64,000 bases of DNA from CAVTSA01 sp963737225 (GCA_963737225.1 CAVTSA010000002.1:620001-684000), one strand, 5' to 3'. Numbered from the stretch's first letter, positions 43,497 to 52,512 are shown. Made by a program: numbers and translations. Notes: generated by a model not told the origin, from the sequence alone.

Positions 43497-44461
43497 GGTT
43501 CTGCGTGGTCGGGGCGGGCGCCACCGGTGGCTACCTGGGTGCGCTGCTGAGCCGGAGCGGAGCCGACGTGGTGCTGGTCGCGCGCGGCCCGCACCTGGCC
43601 GCGATGCAGGAGCGAGGGCTCACGATCCGCGAAGGCTCCGAGTGCTGGACGGTGCGGCCCGAATGCGACGCCGACCTCTCTCGGGCGGTCGCCGGCGCGG
43701 GCTGTGTGGTGGTCACGCTGAAGGCGCAGTCGCTGCCCGCGGTGGCTCCGACGATCGGTGGCGCGCTGCGGGCCGAGACCACGGTCGTGTTCGCCCAGAA
43801 CGGGCTGCCCTGGTGGTACTTCCACGGCGCGGGAGGCCCTCTCGAGGGGACGCGGCTGGAGTCGGTGGATCCGGGCGGGGTGATGGAGCGGAGCATCCCG
43901 GTCGGGCACGCGCTGGGCTGTGTCGTCTACCCCGCGACCAGCATCGTCGAGCCCGGAGTGGTGGAGCACGTGGAGGGCGATCGGTTCACGCTCGGCGAGC
44001 CCTCCGGGGAGAGGACCGAGCGCGTCGTCGAGATCGCGCGCGCGCTCACCGCGGGCGGGGTGCGCGCGCCCGTCTCGACCCGCATCCGGGGCGAGATCTG
44101 GGCCAAGCTGGCCGGTAACGCGACCGTCAACCCGCTGGGGGCGCTGACGCGTTCCACGCTCGGAGACCTGGTCGACGATCCCGGGACCCGCCGTGTCCTG
44201 GTCCAGCTGATGGAGGAGGTCGAACGGGTGGCGGCCGCGGTCGGAATCCGGCTCCCGGTGTCGGTGGAGCAGCGCCTGGCGGGTGCCGGCAAGGTGGGGT
44301 CGCACCGACCCTCTACGCTGCAGGACCTGGAGGCCGGCCGGCACCTCGAGGTGGGAGCGCTGCTCGGCTCGGTAGTGGAGGTGGCGGGCCTCGCCGGCGT
44401 CCCGGTCCCCGGGCTCACGATCGTGCTCGCCCTCCTGCAGCGCCTCGACGCGACGATCTGA
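43493..44461 (+). CDS. 2-dehydropantoate 2-reductase-family protein
   Basis: 322 aa from GTG 43493, overlapping the ligase stop (GTGA). ApbA/PanE fold: FCVVGAGATGGYLGALLSRSGADV with the NADPH loop, TLKAQSLPAV (Lys of the substrate site), VFAQNGLPWWYF, and the catalytic Lys in EIWAKLAGNATVNPLGALT near 200. Members reduce ketopantoate for CoA synthesis or act on other 2-ketoacids. Pairing with a CoA ligase makes a non-pantothenate role possible. Confidence 0.87.
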   Translation: MRFCVVGAGATGGYLGALLSRSGADVVLVARGPHLAAMQERGLTIREGSECWTVRPECDADLSRAVAGAGCVVVTLKAQSLPAVAPTIGGALRAETTVVFAQNGLPWWYFHGAGGPLEGTRLESVDPGGVMERSIPVGHALGCVVYPATSIVEPGVVEHVEGDRFTLGEPSGERTERVVEIARALTAGGVRAPVSTRIRGEIWAKLAGNATVNPLGALTRSTLGDLVDDPGTRRVLVQLMEEVERVAAAVGIRLPVSVEQRLAGAGKVGSHRPSTLQDLEAGRHLEVGALLGSVVEVAGLAGVPVPGLTIVLALLQRLDATI

Positions 44462-44471
44462 GGCCCATGAC

Positions 44472-44534
44472 ACCCGATGGTGCACCAACGGGCCACTCGC
44501 GAGCGTTTTAGGCCCCGCTGGTGCACCACCGGGG
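44472..44534. repeat. Paired palindrome locus A4 (41-bp spacing)
   Basis: ATGGTGCACCAA at 44477-44488 (centre 44482.5) and CTGGTGCACCAC at 44518-44529 (centre 44523.5), 41 bp apart, the only family-A pair off by one. Begins about 15 bp after the reductase stop and ends about 50 bp before the aminotransferase start. Confidence 0.88.
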
Positions 44535-44582
44535 GGAGGGCGGCCCCTAGCCAAGGCGGGGAATGCTTTCTACAATCACCCC

Positions 44583-46328
44583 GTGGGACGCCGTGGGCCC
44601 GTCGAGGGCCAGTCAGCGGTCGCCGCCGAGGATCTGATCGTCCGCATCCGGCAGTCGATCGTCGGCGACGAGCTGGTGGTGGAGACGCCGTTCGGCGACC
44701 GGCGAGTCGTCTACGCCGACTACACGGCCTCCGGGAAGCCGCTTCGTTTCCTGGAGGACTGGCTGACCACCAACGTCCTTCCCTACTACGCGAACACGCA
44801 CACCGAGTCTTCGATCACCGGCCGGCAGATCACGCGACTCCGGGAAGAGGCGCGTGCGGCCGTCCACCGCGCGGTCGGCGGCGACGCGGATACGCTCGTC
44901 ATCTTCTGTGGTTCCGGCTCGACGGGCGCGATCAACAAGCTGGTGGACATCCTGGGCCTCCGGCTCCCGGCGGATCTCGATCAGCGGTACCACCTCTCGG
45001 AGCACCTCCCCGAGCGCGATCGTCCGGTCGTCTTCATCGGCCCGTACGAGCACCACTCCAACGAGCTGCCGTGGCGAGAATCGATCGCCGACGTGGTGGT
45101 GATCGGCGAGGATGCCGGCGGCCACATCGACCTGGTGGACCTCGAGCGCCAGCTCGATCGGTACCGGGACCGGCCGCGGCTGATCGGCTCCTTCTCGGCG
45201 GCCAGCAACGTCACCGGGATCCTCACCGATACCGGGTCGATCGCGCGTCTGCTGCACCGCTACGGTGCCCTGTCGTTCTGGGATTACGCGGCGGCGGCGC
45301 CCTACGTGACGATGGACATGAACCCGGCGGCGGATGAAGCGGCGAGAAAGGACGCGATCTTCCTGTCTCCGCACAAGTTCGTGGGCGGGCCGGGGACCCC
45401 CGGCGTGCTTGCCGTCCGCCGGGAGGTGGTCGGCAACAAGGTCCCCGCCGTACCCGGAGGCGGCACGGTGAGCTATGTCAGCCCGCTCGACCACGAGTAC
45501 CTCACGGACGTCGTTCATCGGGAGGAGGGCGGGACCCCCGCCATCATCGAGTCGATCCGCTGCGGGCTGGTCTTTCAGCTCAAGGAAGCGGTCGGACCGG
45601 CCACGATCGGGGAGCGCGAGCGCGACTTCGCCCGGCGAGCGATCGCCTCCTGGTCCCGGAACCCCGCGATCCAGGTGCTCGGGAGCACGACCGCCGACCG
45701 GCTGCCGATAGTCTCGTTCGTCGTCCGCGATGGGCCGAGGTACCTCCATCACAACTTCGTGGTGGCGGTGCTGAGCGACCTGTTCGGCATCCAGGCTCGC
45801 GGCGGATGTTCCTGCGCCGGGCCGTACGGGCACCGGCTCCTGGGCATCGATATGGAGCGCTCCCGGCGTTTCGAGGATCTCATCCTGCGCGGCTACGAGG
45901 GCATCAAACCCGGCTGGACGAGGCTCAACTTCAACTACTTCACGTCCGAAGACGTCTTCGACTACATCCTGGAAGCGGTCCATCTGGTTGCCGCCAAGGG
46001 CTGGAAGCTCGTACGCGACTACCGATTCGACCCCGCGACCGGCCTCTGGCACCACCGCTCCGGTTCCTCCGGCGACCTCCCTTCTCTTCGTGACTTCGGG
46101 CGCACGGCGGAAGACGTGCTGACACCGGCAACCACGACCTCGCCGGCGAGAGCCGCGCTCCCGCTTTCCTCGTATCTCGAACAGGCCCGGCAGGTTCTGG
46201 AGGCGGCCACCGGCGGGGCGGTCACCGGCCGGGACGACCTCCCCCCCGACTTCGAGAGCCTGAGATGGTTCACGACGTCCGCGGAATGCCCGATCGGGGT
46301 TGCGGCGGATCCAGACCGACCTCGGTGA
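44583..46328 (+). CDS. Aminotransferase class V-fold PLP enzyme
   Basis: 581 aa from GTG 44583. VYADYTASGKPLRFLEDWL near 43, NTHTESSITGRQ near 71, CGSGSTGAINKLVDIL near 107, the Asp/Tyr of FWDYAAAAPYV near 237, and the PLP Lys in FLSPHKFVGGPGTPG near 260. GGCSCAGPYGH near 413 resembles the active-site Cys loop of cysteine desulfurases but is set in a longer protein with a 120 aa C-terminal part. Exact activity (desulfurase, lyase or transaminase) is unsure. Confidence 0.82.
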   Translation: MGRRGPVEGQSAVAAEDLIVRIRQSIVGDELVVETPFGDRRVVYADYTASGKPLRFLEDWLTTNVLPYYANTHTESSITGRQITRLREEARAAVHRAVGGDADTLVIFCGSGSTGAINKLVDILGLRLPADLDQRYHLSEHLPERDRPVVFIGPYEHHSNELPWRESIADVVVIGEDAGGHIDLVDLERQLDRYRDRPRLIGSFSAASNVTGILTDTGSIARLLHRYGALSFWDYAAAAPYVTMDMNPAADEAARKDAIFLSPHKFVGGPGTPGVLAVRREVVGNKVPAVPGGGTVSYVSPLDHEYLTDVVHREEGGTPAIIESIRCGLVFQLKEAVGPATIGERERDFARRAIASWSRNPAIQVLGSTTADRLPIVSFVVRDGPRYLHHNFVVAVLSDLFGIQARGGCSCAGPYGHRLLGIDMERSRRFEDLILRGYEGIKPGWTRLNFNYFTSEDVFDYILEAVHLVAAKGWKLVRDYRFDPATGLWHHRSGSSGDLPSLRDFGRTAEDVLTPATTTSPARAALPLSSYLEQARQVLEAATGGAVTGRDDLPPDFESLRWFTTSAECPIGVAADPDRPR

Positions 46329-46374
46329 AGGCCGGCCGGCGCCTGCCTGCGTAGTTCTCCGGGGCGTCGAGGAT

Positions 46375-46433
46375 CTCCCGCCCGGCAGCGGGAGAACGCA
46401 CGCGGGCGGCGGGTCGCTGTAACGTCTGTTACA
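46375..46433. promoter_or_regulatory. Hairpin and TGTAAC-N4-GTTACA operator-like palindrome upstream of COG4280 gene
   Basis: In the 145-bp gap before 46474, CTCCCGC/GCGGGAG (46375-46381/46388-46394) forms a 7-bp hairpin that could end the previous transcript (no U-run). TGTAACGTCTGTTACA (46418-46433) is a perfect 6-6 palindrome with a 4-bp centre, 40 bp before the start codon, a typical place for a repressor. The ChrB-like protein or the TetR protein nearby could bind it; neither is shown. Confidence 0.45.
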
Positions 46434-46473
46434 TCGACATAGCTGTTCCAAGGATTGAAGAGGGATTGGGGAG

Positions 46474-47478
46474 ATGAATCTTGGCGCGTTGGTGGCGACC
46501 TTTCTCGCCGCCGGGGTGGAATGGGTCGAGGCGCTGACCATCGTGATGGCGGTGGGCCTGACCCGAGGCTGGCGGGCGGCGCTCGGCGGCGCCGGCACCG
46601 CACTCCTGCTGCTGCTCTGCCTGGTCGTCGTGATCGTGCTCGCGGCGGGCGGCCTGGCGCGGTGGATCTCGCTCGACGCGGCGCGCGCGATCATCGGCCT
46701 GTTCCTGCTCCTGTTCGGGATCCGCTGGCTGCACAAGGCCGTGCTGCGCTGGGCCGGGCTCCGCGCCATCCACGACGAGGAGGCCGCGTTCGCCAGGACC
46801 CGCGCCGAGATGACGGAGGGCGCCGGCTGGACCGGGTTCGCGACCGCCCTCACCGGGACGTTCCTGGAGGGTCTGGAGGTGATCTTCATCGTCACCGCCC
46901 TGGCGGGACTCGGCGGTCCGCTGCCGGCGGTGGTCGGCGCGGTGCTGGCCCTGGTGGTGGTGGCCGGCGTCGGCGTGGCCGTGCGGGGTCCGCTGAGCCG
47001 GGTCCCCGAGAACGCGATGAAGACGGTGGTGGGGATCATGCTGACCGCGTTCGGCACCTTTTTCGTGGGTGAGGGCCTGGGGGTGCACTGGCTGGGCGGC
47101 GACTGGAGCCTGCTGCTGCTGATCGCGGCCTACGCGCTGGCCACGCTGTTGCTGGTCCTGCTGCTGCGCAACCCGCTCCCCGAAGTCCGCGGGAACCGGG
47201 TATCGCGCTGGGTGCGTTCGGCGGTCGAGGAGATCTGGGGGCTCTTCGTCGGCGAAGGGCCGCTCGCCCTGGTCACGCTGGTCGTCGTCCTGGCGGTCGG
47301 CTTCCTGGTCGCCCGAGAGGCCGGAGTGGCGAGGTGGGCCGGGCTGCTGCTGGGTCTGGGCATGATCCTGGCGCTCGTCGTCGGGCTCGGACAGGCCTTC
47401 GGAGAGGCGCGGCGCCGGGACCGGTCCCGGCGCGAACCGGCCGAGGCGGCGCCCGGGCCGGACGGAGGGCGACCGTAA
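46474..47478 (+). CDS. Multi-pass membrane protein of the COG4280 type
   Basis: 334 aa with about eight to nine hydrophobic helices. Two helices carry acidic motifs EWVEALTIVMAVGL near 17 and FLEGLEVIFIVTALAGLG near 127. These resemble the REGLE motifs of FTR1-type metal permeases in spacing, so a metal- or oxyanion-related role is possible. The protein family is recognised only as uncharacterised. The next gene, ChrB-like, is 12 bp downstream, so the two are one operon. Confidence 0.75.
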   Translation: MNLGALVATFLAAGVEWVEALTIVMAVGLTRGWRAALGGAGTALLLLLCLVVVIVLAAGGLARWISLDAARAIIGLFLLLFGIRWLHKAVLRWAGLRAIHDEEAAFARTRAEMTEGAGWTGFATALTGTFLEGLEVIFIVTALAGLGGPLPAVVGAVLALVVVAGVGVAVRGPLSRVPENAMKTVVGIMLTAFGTFFVGEGLGVHWLGGDWSLLLLIAAYALATLLLVLLLRNPLPEVRGNRVSRWVRSAVEEIWGLFVGEGPLALVTLVVVLAVGFLVAREAGVARWAGLLLGLGMILALVVGLGQAFGEARRRDRSRREPAEAAPGPDGGRP

Positions 47479-47490
47479 AGTCTGAGCACC

Positions 47491-48135
47491 GTGCCCTCGC
47501 CGACCCGCTTCCTCCTCCTTGTCTACCGGATGCCGGCGCGGCCGACCAGCCACCGGGTGACGGTCTGGCGGCAGCTGAAGAAGACCGGCGCGGTGTACCT
47601 GCAGCAGTCGGTGTGCGTCTTCCCCGACCTGTCGAGCCTGCGAAAGGAGCTGGCTCCGATCCTGCGTCGTATCGAGGAGGCGTCGGGCGGATACCACCTG
47701 CTGCCGGTGCGCAACCTCGATCCCGCGGAGGAGGAGAAGCTTCGGGGGCAGTTCGTCGCGCAGTCCGCGAAGCACTACGACGAGATCATCGAGAACTGTG
47801 AGGTCAACTTCGTCAAAGAGATCGAGTTCGAGATCTTCCGCCAGAACCTGACCTACGAGGAGGCGGAGGAGATCCGCGCCGAGTTCGAGAAGATCGTGGC
47901 CTGGCTCCAGAGGGTCGAGGCCCGGGACTGGTTCGACGCCCCCAACCGGCAGGCCGCGGCGGACTGGGTCAAGCGCTGCGAGAGCCTGCTGGAGAGCTTC
48001 GAAGAGCGTGTCTACAAGGCGCAGGAGGGGCAGGTGCAGGAAGGGCGGGGGCCCGGGGAGAGCATGAGCAGCGTGAGCGCGCCCGCCGGCCGCTCGCGGA
48101 ACGGCGCCGGCAGCGAGCGCAAGGACGGTACCTGA
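47491..48135 (+). CDS. ChrB-N-domain protein
   Basis: 214 aa from GTG 47491. The N-terminal block LVYRMPARPTSHRVTVWRQL, with KTGAVYLQQSVCVFP, is the ChrB/PaaX-like domain of chromate-resistance regulators, followed by a helical region (EIEFEIFRQNLTYEEAEEIR) of the second ChrB part and a Ser/Gly-rich tail. Chromate sensing is the known role of ChrB. Here it is paired with a COG4280 membrane protein, not with ChrA, so it may control or sense the ion moved by that protein. Confidence 0.8.
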   Translation: MPSPTRFLLLVYRMPARPTSHRVTVWRQLKKTGAVYLQQSVCVFPDLSSLRKELAPILRRIEEASGGYHLLPVRNLDPAEEEKLRGQFVAQSAKHYDEIIENCEVNFVKEIEFEIFRQNLTYEEAEEIRAEFEKIVAWLQRVEARDWFDAPNRQAAADWVKRCESLLESFEERVYKAQEGQVQEGRGPGESMSSVSAPAGRSRNGAGSERKDGT

Positions 48136-48142
48136 GCGACGC

Positions 48143-48862
48143 TCAGCCCTGGCCGGCCACCTCCTTCCGGGCGGTGGGTGCGGTGCGCCGGGCGAGGCGC
48201 CGCATCACCCAGAACGGCGAGTTGAGGATCAGCAGGAGCACCACCCCGAGCCCGATCATGCTCGGGATGTACCAGGGCCAGGGCCCCAACACGTTGAGCA
48301 GGCTGACCGTCGGCGGGGGCGCCCGTAGGTACAGGTAGTCCCCGCCGGTCACGACGTCGATACCGGCCACCACCACCAGGTAGCCGAACGTGATCGCGAT
48401 CAGCCGCAGCACCGCCCACGGTCGCGGCACCAGGTTGAGCCCCACCACCAGGAAGCAGGCGGCCAGCACGATGCCGCCGTGGTTGATGTAGTACTGGAAG
48501 TAGAAGTAGGTGGGGAACCGGCTCGACGCGTCGAGCTCGGGGGTGAGCAGCGCCTGGAGCGTGCCCCCCAGGCCCCAGAAGTAGGTGATCTCGACCAGGA
48601 GCGGCGTCCGCCACCAGAGCGCGGCGGCGGCGACGAACGTGCCCATGTCGCAGAGCCCGAGCGGCAGCGACCACTGGAGCGAGAGCGAGCTCCGTTCCAC
48701 CACGTACCAGCTGAGCTGGTTCGCGACCAGAAGCACCGCAAGCGCACGCGCGAAGAGGGCCGTCCACCGGCCCGGGTAGAGCCGCGCCGCCGCCGTCACC
48801 AGCGCGGTCGCCCCCGCCACCGCGGCCAGGCTGACGAGGTACTCCGTGGAGAAGATCCGCAT
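48143..48862 (-). CDS. YwaF/TIGR02206-family integral membrane protein
   Basis: 239 aa, about seven hydrophobic helices. LQWSLPLGLCDMGTFVAAAALWW near 68, YFWGLGGTLQALLTPEL near 93 and the PTYFYFQYYINHGGIVLAACF block are hallmark TIGR02206 segments. No enzymatic function is established. It ends 8 bp from the convergent ChrB-like gene. Confidence 0.82.
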   Translation of the reverse strand: MRIFSTEYLVSLAAVAGATALVTAAARLYPGRWTALFARALAVLLVANQLSWYVVERSSLSLQWSLPLGLCDMGTFVAAAALWWRTPLLVEITYFWGLGGTLQALLTPELDASSRFPTYFYFQYYINHGGIVLAACFLVVGLNLVPRPWAVLRLIAITFGYLVVVAGIDVVTGGDYLYLRAPPPTVSLLNVLGPWPWYIPSMIGLGVVLLLILNSPFWVMRRLARRTAPTARKEVAGQG

Positions 48863-48888
48863 CACCCGTCGCCCTCGCCCATTCTCAC

Positions 48889-48923
48889 CCCCAGGGCAGG
48901 TAACGGCGGCCATCTCCCTGGGG
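48889..48923. other. Inverted repeat between the TetR and YwaF-family genes
   Basis: CCCCAGGG (48889-48896) and CCCTGGGG (48916-48923) form an 8-bp stem with a 19-nt loop, just downstream of the TetR stop on the minus strand. Position suits a terminator for the TetR gene, though no U-run follows. Confidence 0.4.
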
Positions 48924-48939
48924 TACGGGAAGGAGCTGG

Positions 48940-49611
48940 TTACCCGGGAATGAAGGCGGGGTCGCCCAGCGCGCGGTGGCAGAGCTCCTGGACCGCGCCC
49001 GTGATGGGGGCGGGATCGACCACCCGGTGGTGGGCGCCCACGTCGTCCAGCAGGCCCTCCGCCGCCAGGTAGACGAGCCGCGCCGCCAGCTCCACGTCGG
49101 AGGCCTGGAACGCGCCTTCGGCCGCCCCGCGCCGGACGTAGCCGGCCAGGATGTCGATGATGCGCTGACTGCTCTGCTTGCAGAGGTCGCGGGCCCTGCC
49201 GTCGGCGCCGCTGTAGACGATGCGGTGAAGCTCGGCGTGCCCGGCGGCGTGCTCGATGAGCACCGCCCACAGCCGGTCCATGGTCGGCCACCAGCCGTCC
49301 CCGTCTCCGAGGACCTCCGACCCTTTCTTGATCAGCTCGTCGATGTAGCGCTCCCAGAGCACCCCGAGCAGCTCGTCCTTGGAGTCGAAGTAGAGGTAGA
49401 ACGTGCCCTTGGCGATGCCGGCCTGGGCGGCGATGTCGGCGATCGTGGTGGCGGCGAACCCGGTGCTGCGGAAGAGCGTCATCCCGGCGGCCAGGATGTC
49501 CTGTCTCCGATCATCGGGCGCTTTCGTGACACGGCGGTGGCGGCCGGGAACCGGAGGGGGAGAGGTTCGCAACTCACGCACGGTTGGCAAGGGTAATACG
49601 CAGCCGTCCAC
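48940..49611 (-). CDS. TetR-family transcriptional regulator
   Basis: About 223 aa if GTG 49611 is used. The conserved domain begins near residue 32 (RRQDILAAGMTLFRSTGFAATTIADIAAQAG), followed by IAKGTFYLYFDSKDELL, the classic helix-turn-helix. The C-terminal ligand domain is helical. It is divergent from the deacetylase operon with 46 bp between starts, so it is a good candidate repressor of that operon. The start is uncertain. Confidence 0.9.
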   Translation of the reverse strand: MDGCVLPLPTVRELRTSPPPVPGRHRRVTKAPDDRRQDILAAGMTLFRSTGFAATTIADIAAQAGIAKGTFYLYFDSKDELLGVLWERYIDELIKKGSEVLGDGDGWWPTMDRLWAVLIEHAAGHAELHRIVYSGADGRARDLCKQSSQRIIDILAGYVRRGAAEGAFQASDVELAARLVYLAAEGLLDDVGAHHRVVDPAPITGAVQELCHRALGDPAFIPG

Positions 49612-49657
49612 GACCAGCTCCCCACTCGGGGTCCGGAAGTGCTATGGAGGAGGTGCC

Positions 49658-50512
49658 ATGAGCAAGGGGACCGTCTGCCTGACCTTCGATTTCGACGCGA
49701 TGTCGCTCTGGATCGTGCGTGGGATGCTCTCGCCCGGCCCGATCTCGCGCGGCGAGTTCGGGGCACACGCCATCCCGCGGCTGCTCCACCTGCTCAAGCG
49801 CGAACGCATCTCCTCGACCTTCTTCATCCCCGGACACACGGTGGAGACCTATCCCGAGGAGTGCCGGGCGATCGTCGCCGCGGGGCACGAGGTGGGGCTG
49901 CACGGCTATGTCCACGAGGTGGTCTCCACGCTCACACCCGACCAGGAGCGCGCGGTCTTCAAGCGCGGGTACGACGCGCTGACCCGCCTCGCCGGGATCC
50001 CGCCGCGGGGCAACCGCACCCCGAGCTGGGACTTGACGCCGTCCACGATCCCGATCCTGCTGGAGCTCGGCCTGCTCTACGACTCGAGCCTGATGTCGAA
50101 GGACTACACGCCGTTCTACGCGCGGGCCGGCGACGTGGTCACCGCCGACGGCCCCGCGACGTTCGGCCGGCAGACGAACCTGGTCCAGCTGCCGGTGTCG
50201 TGGTCCCTCGACGATTACCCGGCCTTCGAGTACTTCAGCACCGACACCCGGGTGCTGCCCGGGCTGCGGCCGGCGGAGGCGGTCTACGGCAACTGGCTGG
50301 ACGACGTGATCTACATGCTTCGCGAGTTCGAGGACGGCGTCTGCGTGATCACGTTCCATCCCCAGGTGGTGGGGCGCGGGCACCGGCTTCTCGGCCTGGA
50401 GCGCTTCATCGGCAGGCTCCGCGAGCTTGGCGTCGAGTTCGCGCGGATGGACCAGGTCGCCGAGCAGTTCCGGGCCGGCCGCGCGTTCGGGACCTACCGG
50501 CCGGAGGACTAG
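49658..50512 (+). CDS. Polysaccharide deacetylase family protein
   Basis: 284 aa, ATG 49658 with AGGAGG upstream. NodB-type catalytic motifs: LTFDFDA near 8 (Asp), FFIPGHTVETYPEE near 55, HEVGLHGYVHE near 76-86 (metal His pair) and the RTPSWD loop near 117. Long NodB form related to PuuE/HpuA-type amide hydrolases that act on allantoin- or amide-like substrates. First gene of an operon with the C45 protein and PxpA. Confidence 0.85.
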   Translation: MSKGTVCLTFDFDAMSLWIVRGMLSPGPISRGEFGAHAIPRLLHLLKRERISSTFFIPGHTVETYPEECRAIVAAGHEVGLHGYVHEVVSTLTPDQERAVFKRGYDALTRLAGIPPRGNRTPSWDLTPSTIPILLELGLLYDSSLMSKDYTPFYARAGDVVTADGPATFGRQTNLVQLPVSWSLDDYPAFEYFSTDTRVLPGLRPAEAVYGNWLDDVIYMLREFEDGVCVITFHPQVVGRGHRLLGLERFIGRLRELGVEFARMDQVAEQFRAGRAFGTYRPED

Positions 50513-50539
50513 CGTGGGGAGGCAAAGGGAGGTCGACAG

Positions 50540-51667
50540 ATGGTGACTGCGCTGCCGGTGGTACGGCTGGAAGGCTCTTACGGAGAGATGGGGCTGGCCT
50601 ATGGTCGCCGGCTCGGCCCGCTCGTGGACCGCAACCTCCAGGACTACCTGAGGCGGTTTCGCGACGTTGCGGGGCTGGGGGAGGACCAGGTGAGGGCCTG
50701 GGGCGAGCGCTACCGGCGGGTGGCGGAGGCCTACGACCCCCGCATCCGCACCATGCTCGACGGGCTGGCGGAGGGCGCCGGCCAGCCCCCGGCCCTGATC
50801 TTCGCGCTCAACGCACGCACCGAGATCCTCTACGGGTCCGCCGCCCAGGATGCTCCCCCGCCGGACGACGGCTGCACGTCGCTCGCGGTGCTCGGGACGC
50901 ATACCGTCGACGGCCACGTGCTGCTGGGGCAGAACTGGGACTGGCACCCGGAACAGCGGGAGTTCACGTTCCTGCTCGAGACCCGCGACGAGGACGGGTT
51001 CTCGGTGCTGACCCTGGCCGAGGCCGGCATGCTCGCCAAGTCGGGGTTCAACTCGGCCGGGATCGGCGTCTGTGCCAACCTCCTGGTCTCGAGCGCCGAC
51101 CGGGGCGGGGACGGCGTCCCCTATCACCTCCTGCTGCGCGGGGTCCTCCAGTCGCGGAGCATGGCTGACGCTCTCCGCGCGGCCACCTCGCCGTCGCGGG
51201 TCAGCTCGGGGAACCTCCTGGTGGCCGATGCCGGCGGTGAGGCGATCGATCTCGAGGTGTATCCCGGCGACTTCGGCTACCTGCTCCCTGAGGACGGTCT
51301 GCTCGCGCACTCGAACCACTTCCTGACCGCGGTGCCGGTGAAAGACCTGAAGAAGGGAACCGCGGCGCTGACCCTGCTCCGTCCCGCGCGGGCCCGGCAT
51401 CTGCTGCAGGAGTCCCTGAACCGCCGCGCGGTCGCCGTCGCCGATCTGCAGCGGACCTTCCGCGACCACTACAGCTTTCCGAACGGGATCTGCCGGCACG
51501 TGGACGATCGGGATTCCGAGCTCGACCGCATCTGCTCGGTCTATTCGCTGATCTTCGACCTGACCGAGCGCCGCCTCCTGGTCGCGGAGCATCCCGTCTG
51601 CGAGCACCGGTACGAGGACCTGGCCCTCGGCGAAGAGGTCGCGGCCGAGTCGGCGGTCGCGGGATAG
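50540..51667 (+). CDS. C45-family acyltransferase/peptidase (penicillin acyltransferase-like Ntn hydrolase)
   Basis: 375 aa. EGSYGEMGLAYGRRLGP near 11, NARTEILYG near 90 and DDGCTSLAVLG near 109, where self-cleavage before Cys112 would expose the Ntn nucleophile. LLGQNWDWHPEQ near 130 and SNHFL near 259 are the other family marks. Related to acyl-CoA:6-aminopenicillanate acyltransferase, so it probably hydrolyses or transfers an amide acyl group. Lies 27 bp after the deacetylase gene. Confidence 0.87.
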   Translation: MVTALPVVRLEGSYGEMGLAYGRRLGPLVDRNLQDYLRRFRDVAGLGEDQVRAWGERYRRVAEAYDPRIRTMLDGLAEGAGQPPALIFALNARTEILYGSAAQDAPPPDDGCTSLAVLGTHTVDGHVLLGQNWDWHPEQREFTFLLETRDEDGFSVLTLAEAGMLAKSGFNSAGIGVCANLLVSSADRGGDGVPYHLLLRGVLQSRSMADALRAATSPSRVSSGNLLVADAGGEAIDLEVYPGDFGYLLPEDGLLAHSNHFLTAVPVKDLKKGTAALTLLRPARARHLLQESLNRRAVAVADLQRTFRDHYSFPNGICRHVDDRDSELDRICSVYSLIFDLTERRLLVAEHPVCEHRYEDLALGEEVAAESAVAG

Positions 51668-51678
51668 GGGGGCCTGGA

Positions 51679-52446
51679 ATGGCGCGCGTCGATCTGAACG
51701 CCGACCTGGGCGAGAGCTATGGGGTGTGGAAGCTGGGCTCCGACCGCGAGCTGATGCCGGCTCTGACCTCGGCCAACGTGGCCTGCGGGTGGCACGCCGG
51801 CGACCCGCGGGTGATGGACGCGACGGTGGCGCTCGCGAAGGAGGCCGGGGTGGCGATCGGCGCCCACCCCAGCTTTCCCGACCGGGACGGCTTCGGGCGG
51901 CGGGTGATGGATCTGTCCGCGCACGAGGCCGCAACCGACACGCTCTACCAGATCGGCGCCCTGGCCGGGTTCTGCCGCCGCCACGGGGTGTCGCTCCAGC
52001 ACGTCAAGGCACACGGCGCGCTGTACAACCACGCCAACCGGGCGCCCGAGGTCGCGCGCGGCATCGCCGAGGGCGTGGCGGCCTTCGACCCCGGGCTGCT
52101 CCTGGTCGCGCTCCCCGAGTCCGGGCTGGAACGGGCGGGACGCGAGGCGGGTCTGCGGGTTGCCCGCGAAGGCTTCTGCGACCGCGCCTACGAGCCCGAC
52201 GGGTCGCTGGTCGACCGGCGCCGGCCCGGCGCCGTGCTCCAGGACCCGGCGGCGGCGGCGGAGCAGGCCCAGCGGATGGTCCAGGAGGGGCGGGTACGGT
52301 GTCTCGACGGGACCGTGATCGAGGTCCAGGTCGACACCGTCTGCTGCCACGGCGACAACCCCAGGGCGGTGGCCTTCGCGACCGAGGTCCGGCGGCGGCT
52401 CCAGGCCGCGGGGATCGAGGTGGCGGCGATGGGGACCTGGCTCTAG
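51679..52446 (+). CDS. pxpA: 5-oxoprolinase subunit A (LamB/YcsF family)
   Basis: 255 aa. VDLNADLGESYGVWKLGSD opens the family, then VACGWHAGDPRVM, GAHPSFPDRDGFGRR, VKAHGALYNHA and FCDRAYEPDGSLVDRR. In known systems PxpA needs PxpB and PxpC to cleave 5-oxoproline with ATP. Those partners are not in this window, so the protein may act alone on another substrate or use distant partners. It follows the C45 gene by 11 bp. Confidence 0.9.
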   Translation: MARVDLNADLGESYGVWKLGSDRELMPALTSANVACGWHAGDPRVMDATVALAKEAGVAIGAHPSFPDRDGFGRRVMDLSAHEAATDTLYQIGALAGFCRRHGVSLQHVKAHGALYNHANRAPEVARGIAEGVAAFDPGLLLVALPESGLERAGREAGLRVAREGFCDRAYEPDGSLVDRRRPGAVLQDPAAAAEQAQRMVQEGRVRCLDGTVIEVQVDTVCCHGDNPRAVAFATEVRRRLQAAGIEVAAMGTWL

Positions 52447-52450
52447 AGAC

Positions 52451-52512
52451 GCCGCTGGTGCACCAGCCGCCCTGTCCGGTCACCGGAAGTGGGCTGTTGG
52501 TGCACCAATCGC
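52451..52512. repeat. Paired palindrome locus A5 (42-bp spacing)
   Basis: CTGGTGCACCAG at 52455-52466 (centre 52460.5, a perfect 12-bp palindrome) and TTGGTGCACCAA at 52497-52508 (centre 52502.5), exactly 42 bp. Sits in an 82-bp gap between two convergent genes. Confidence 0.9.

Noticed and set aside
46375..46433. Hairpin plus TGTAAC palindrome (centres 41 bp apart) as a thirteenth pair
   Set aside because: The two elements are of different sequence and type, a looped hairpin and an operator-like palindrome upstream of a gene. The spacing may be chance.
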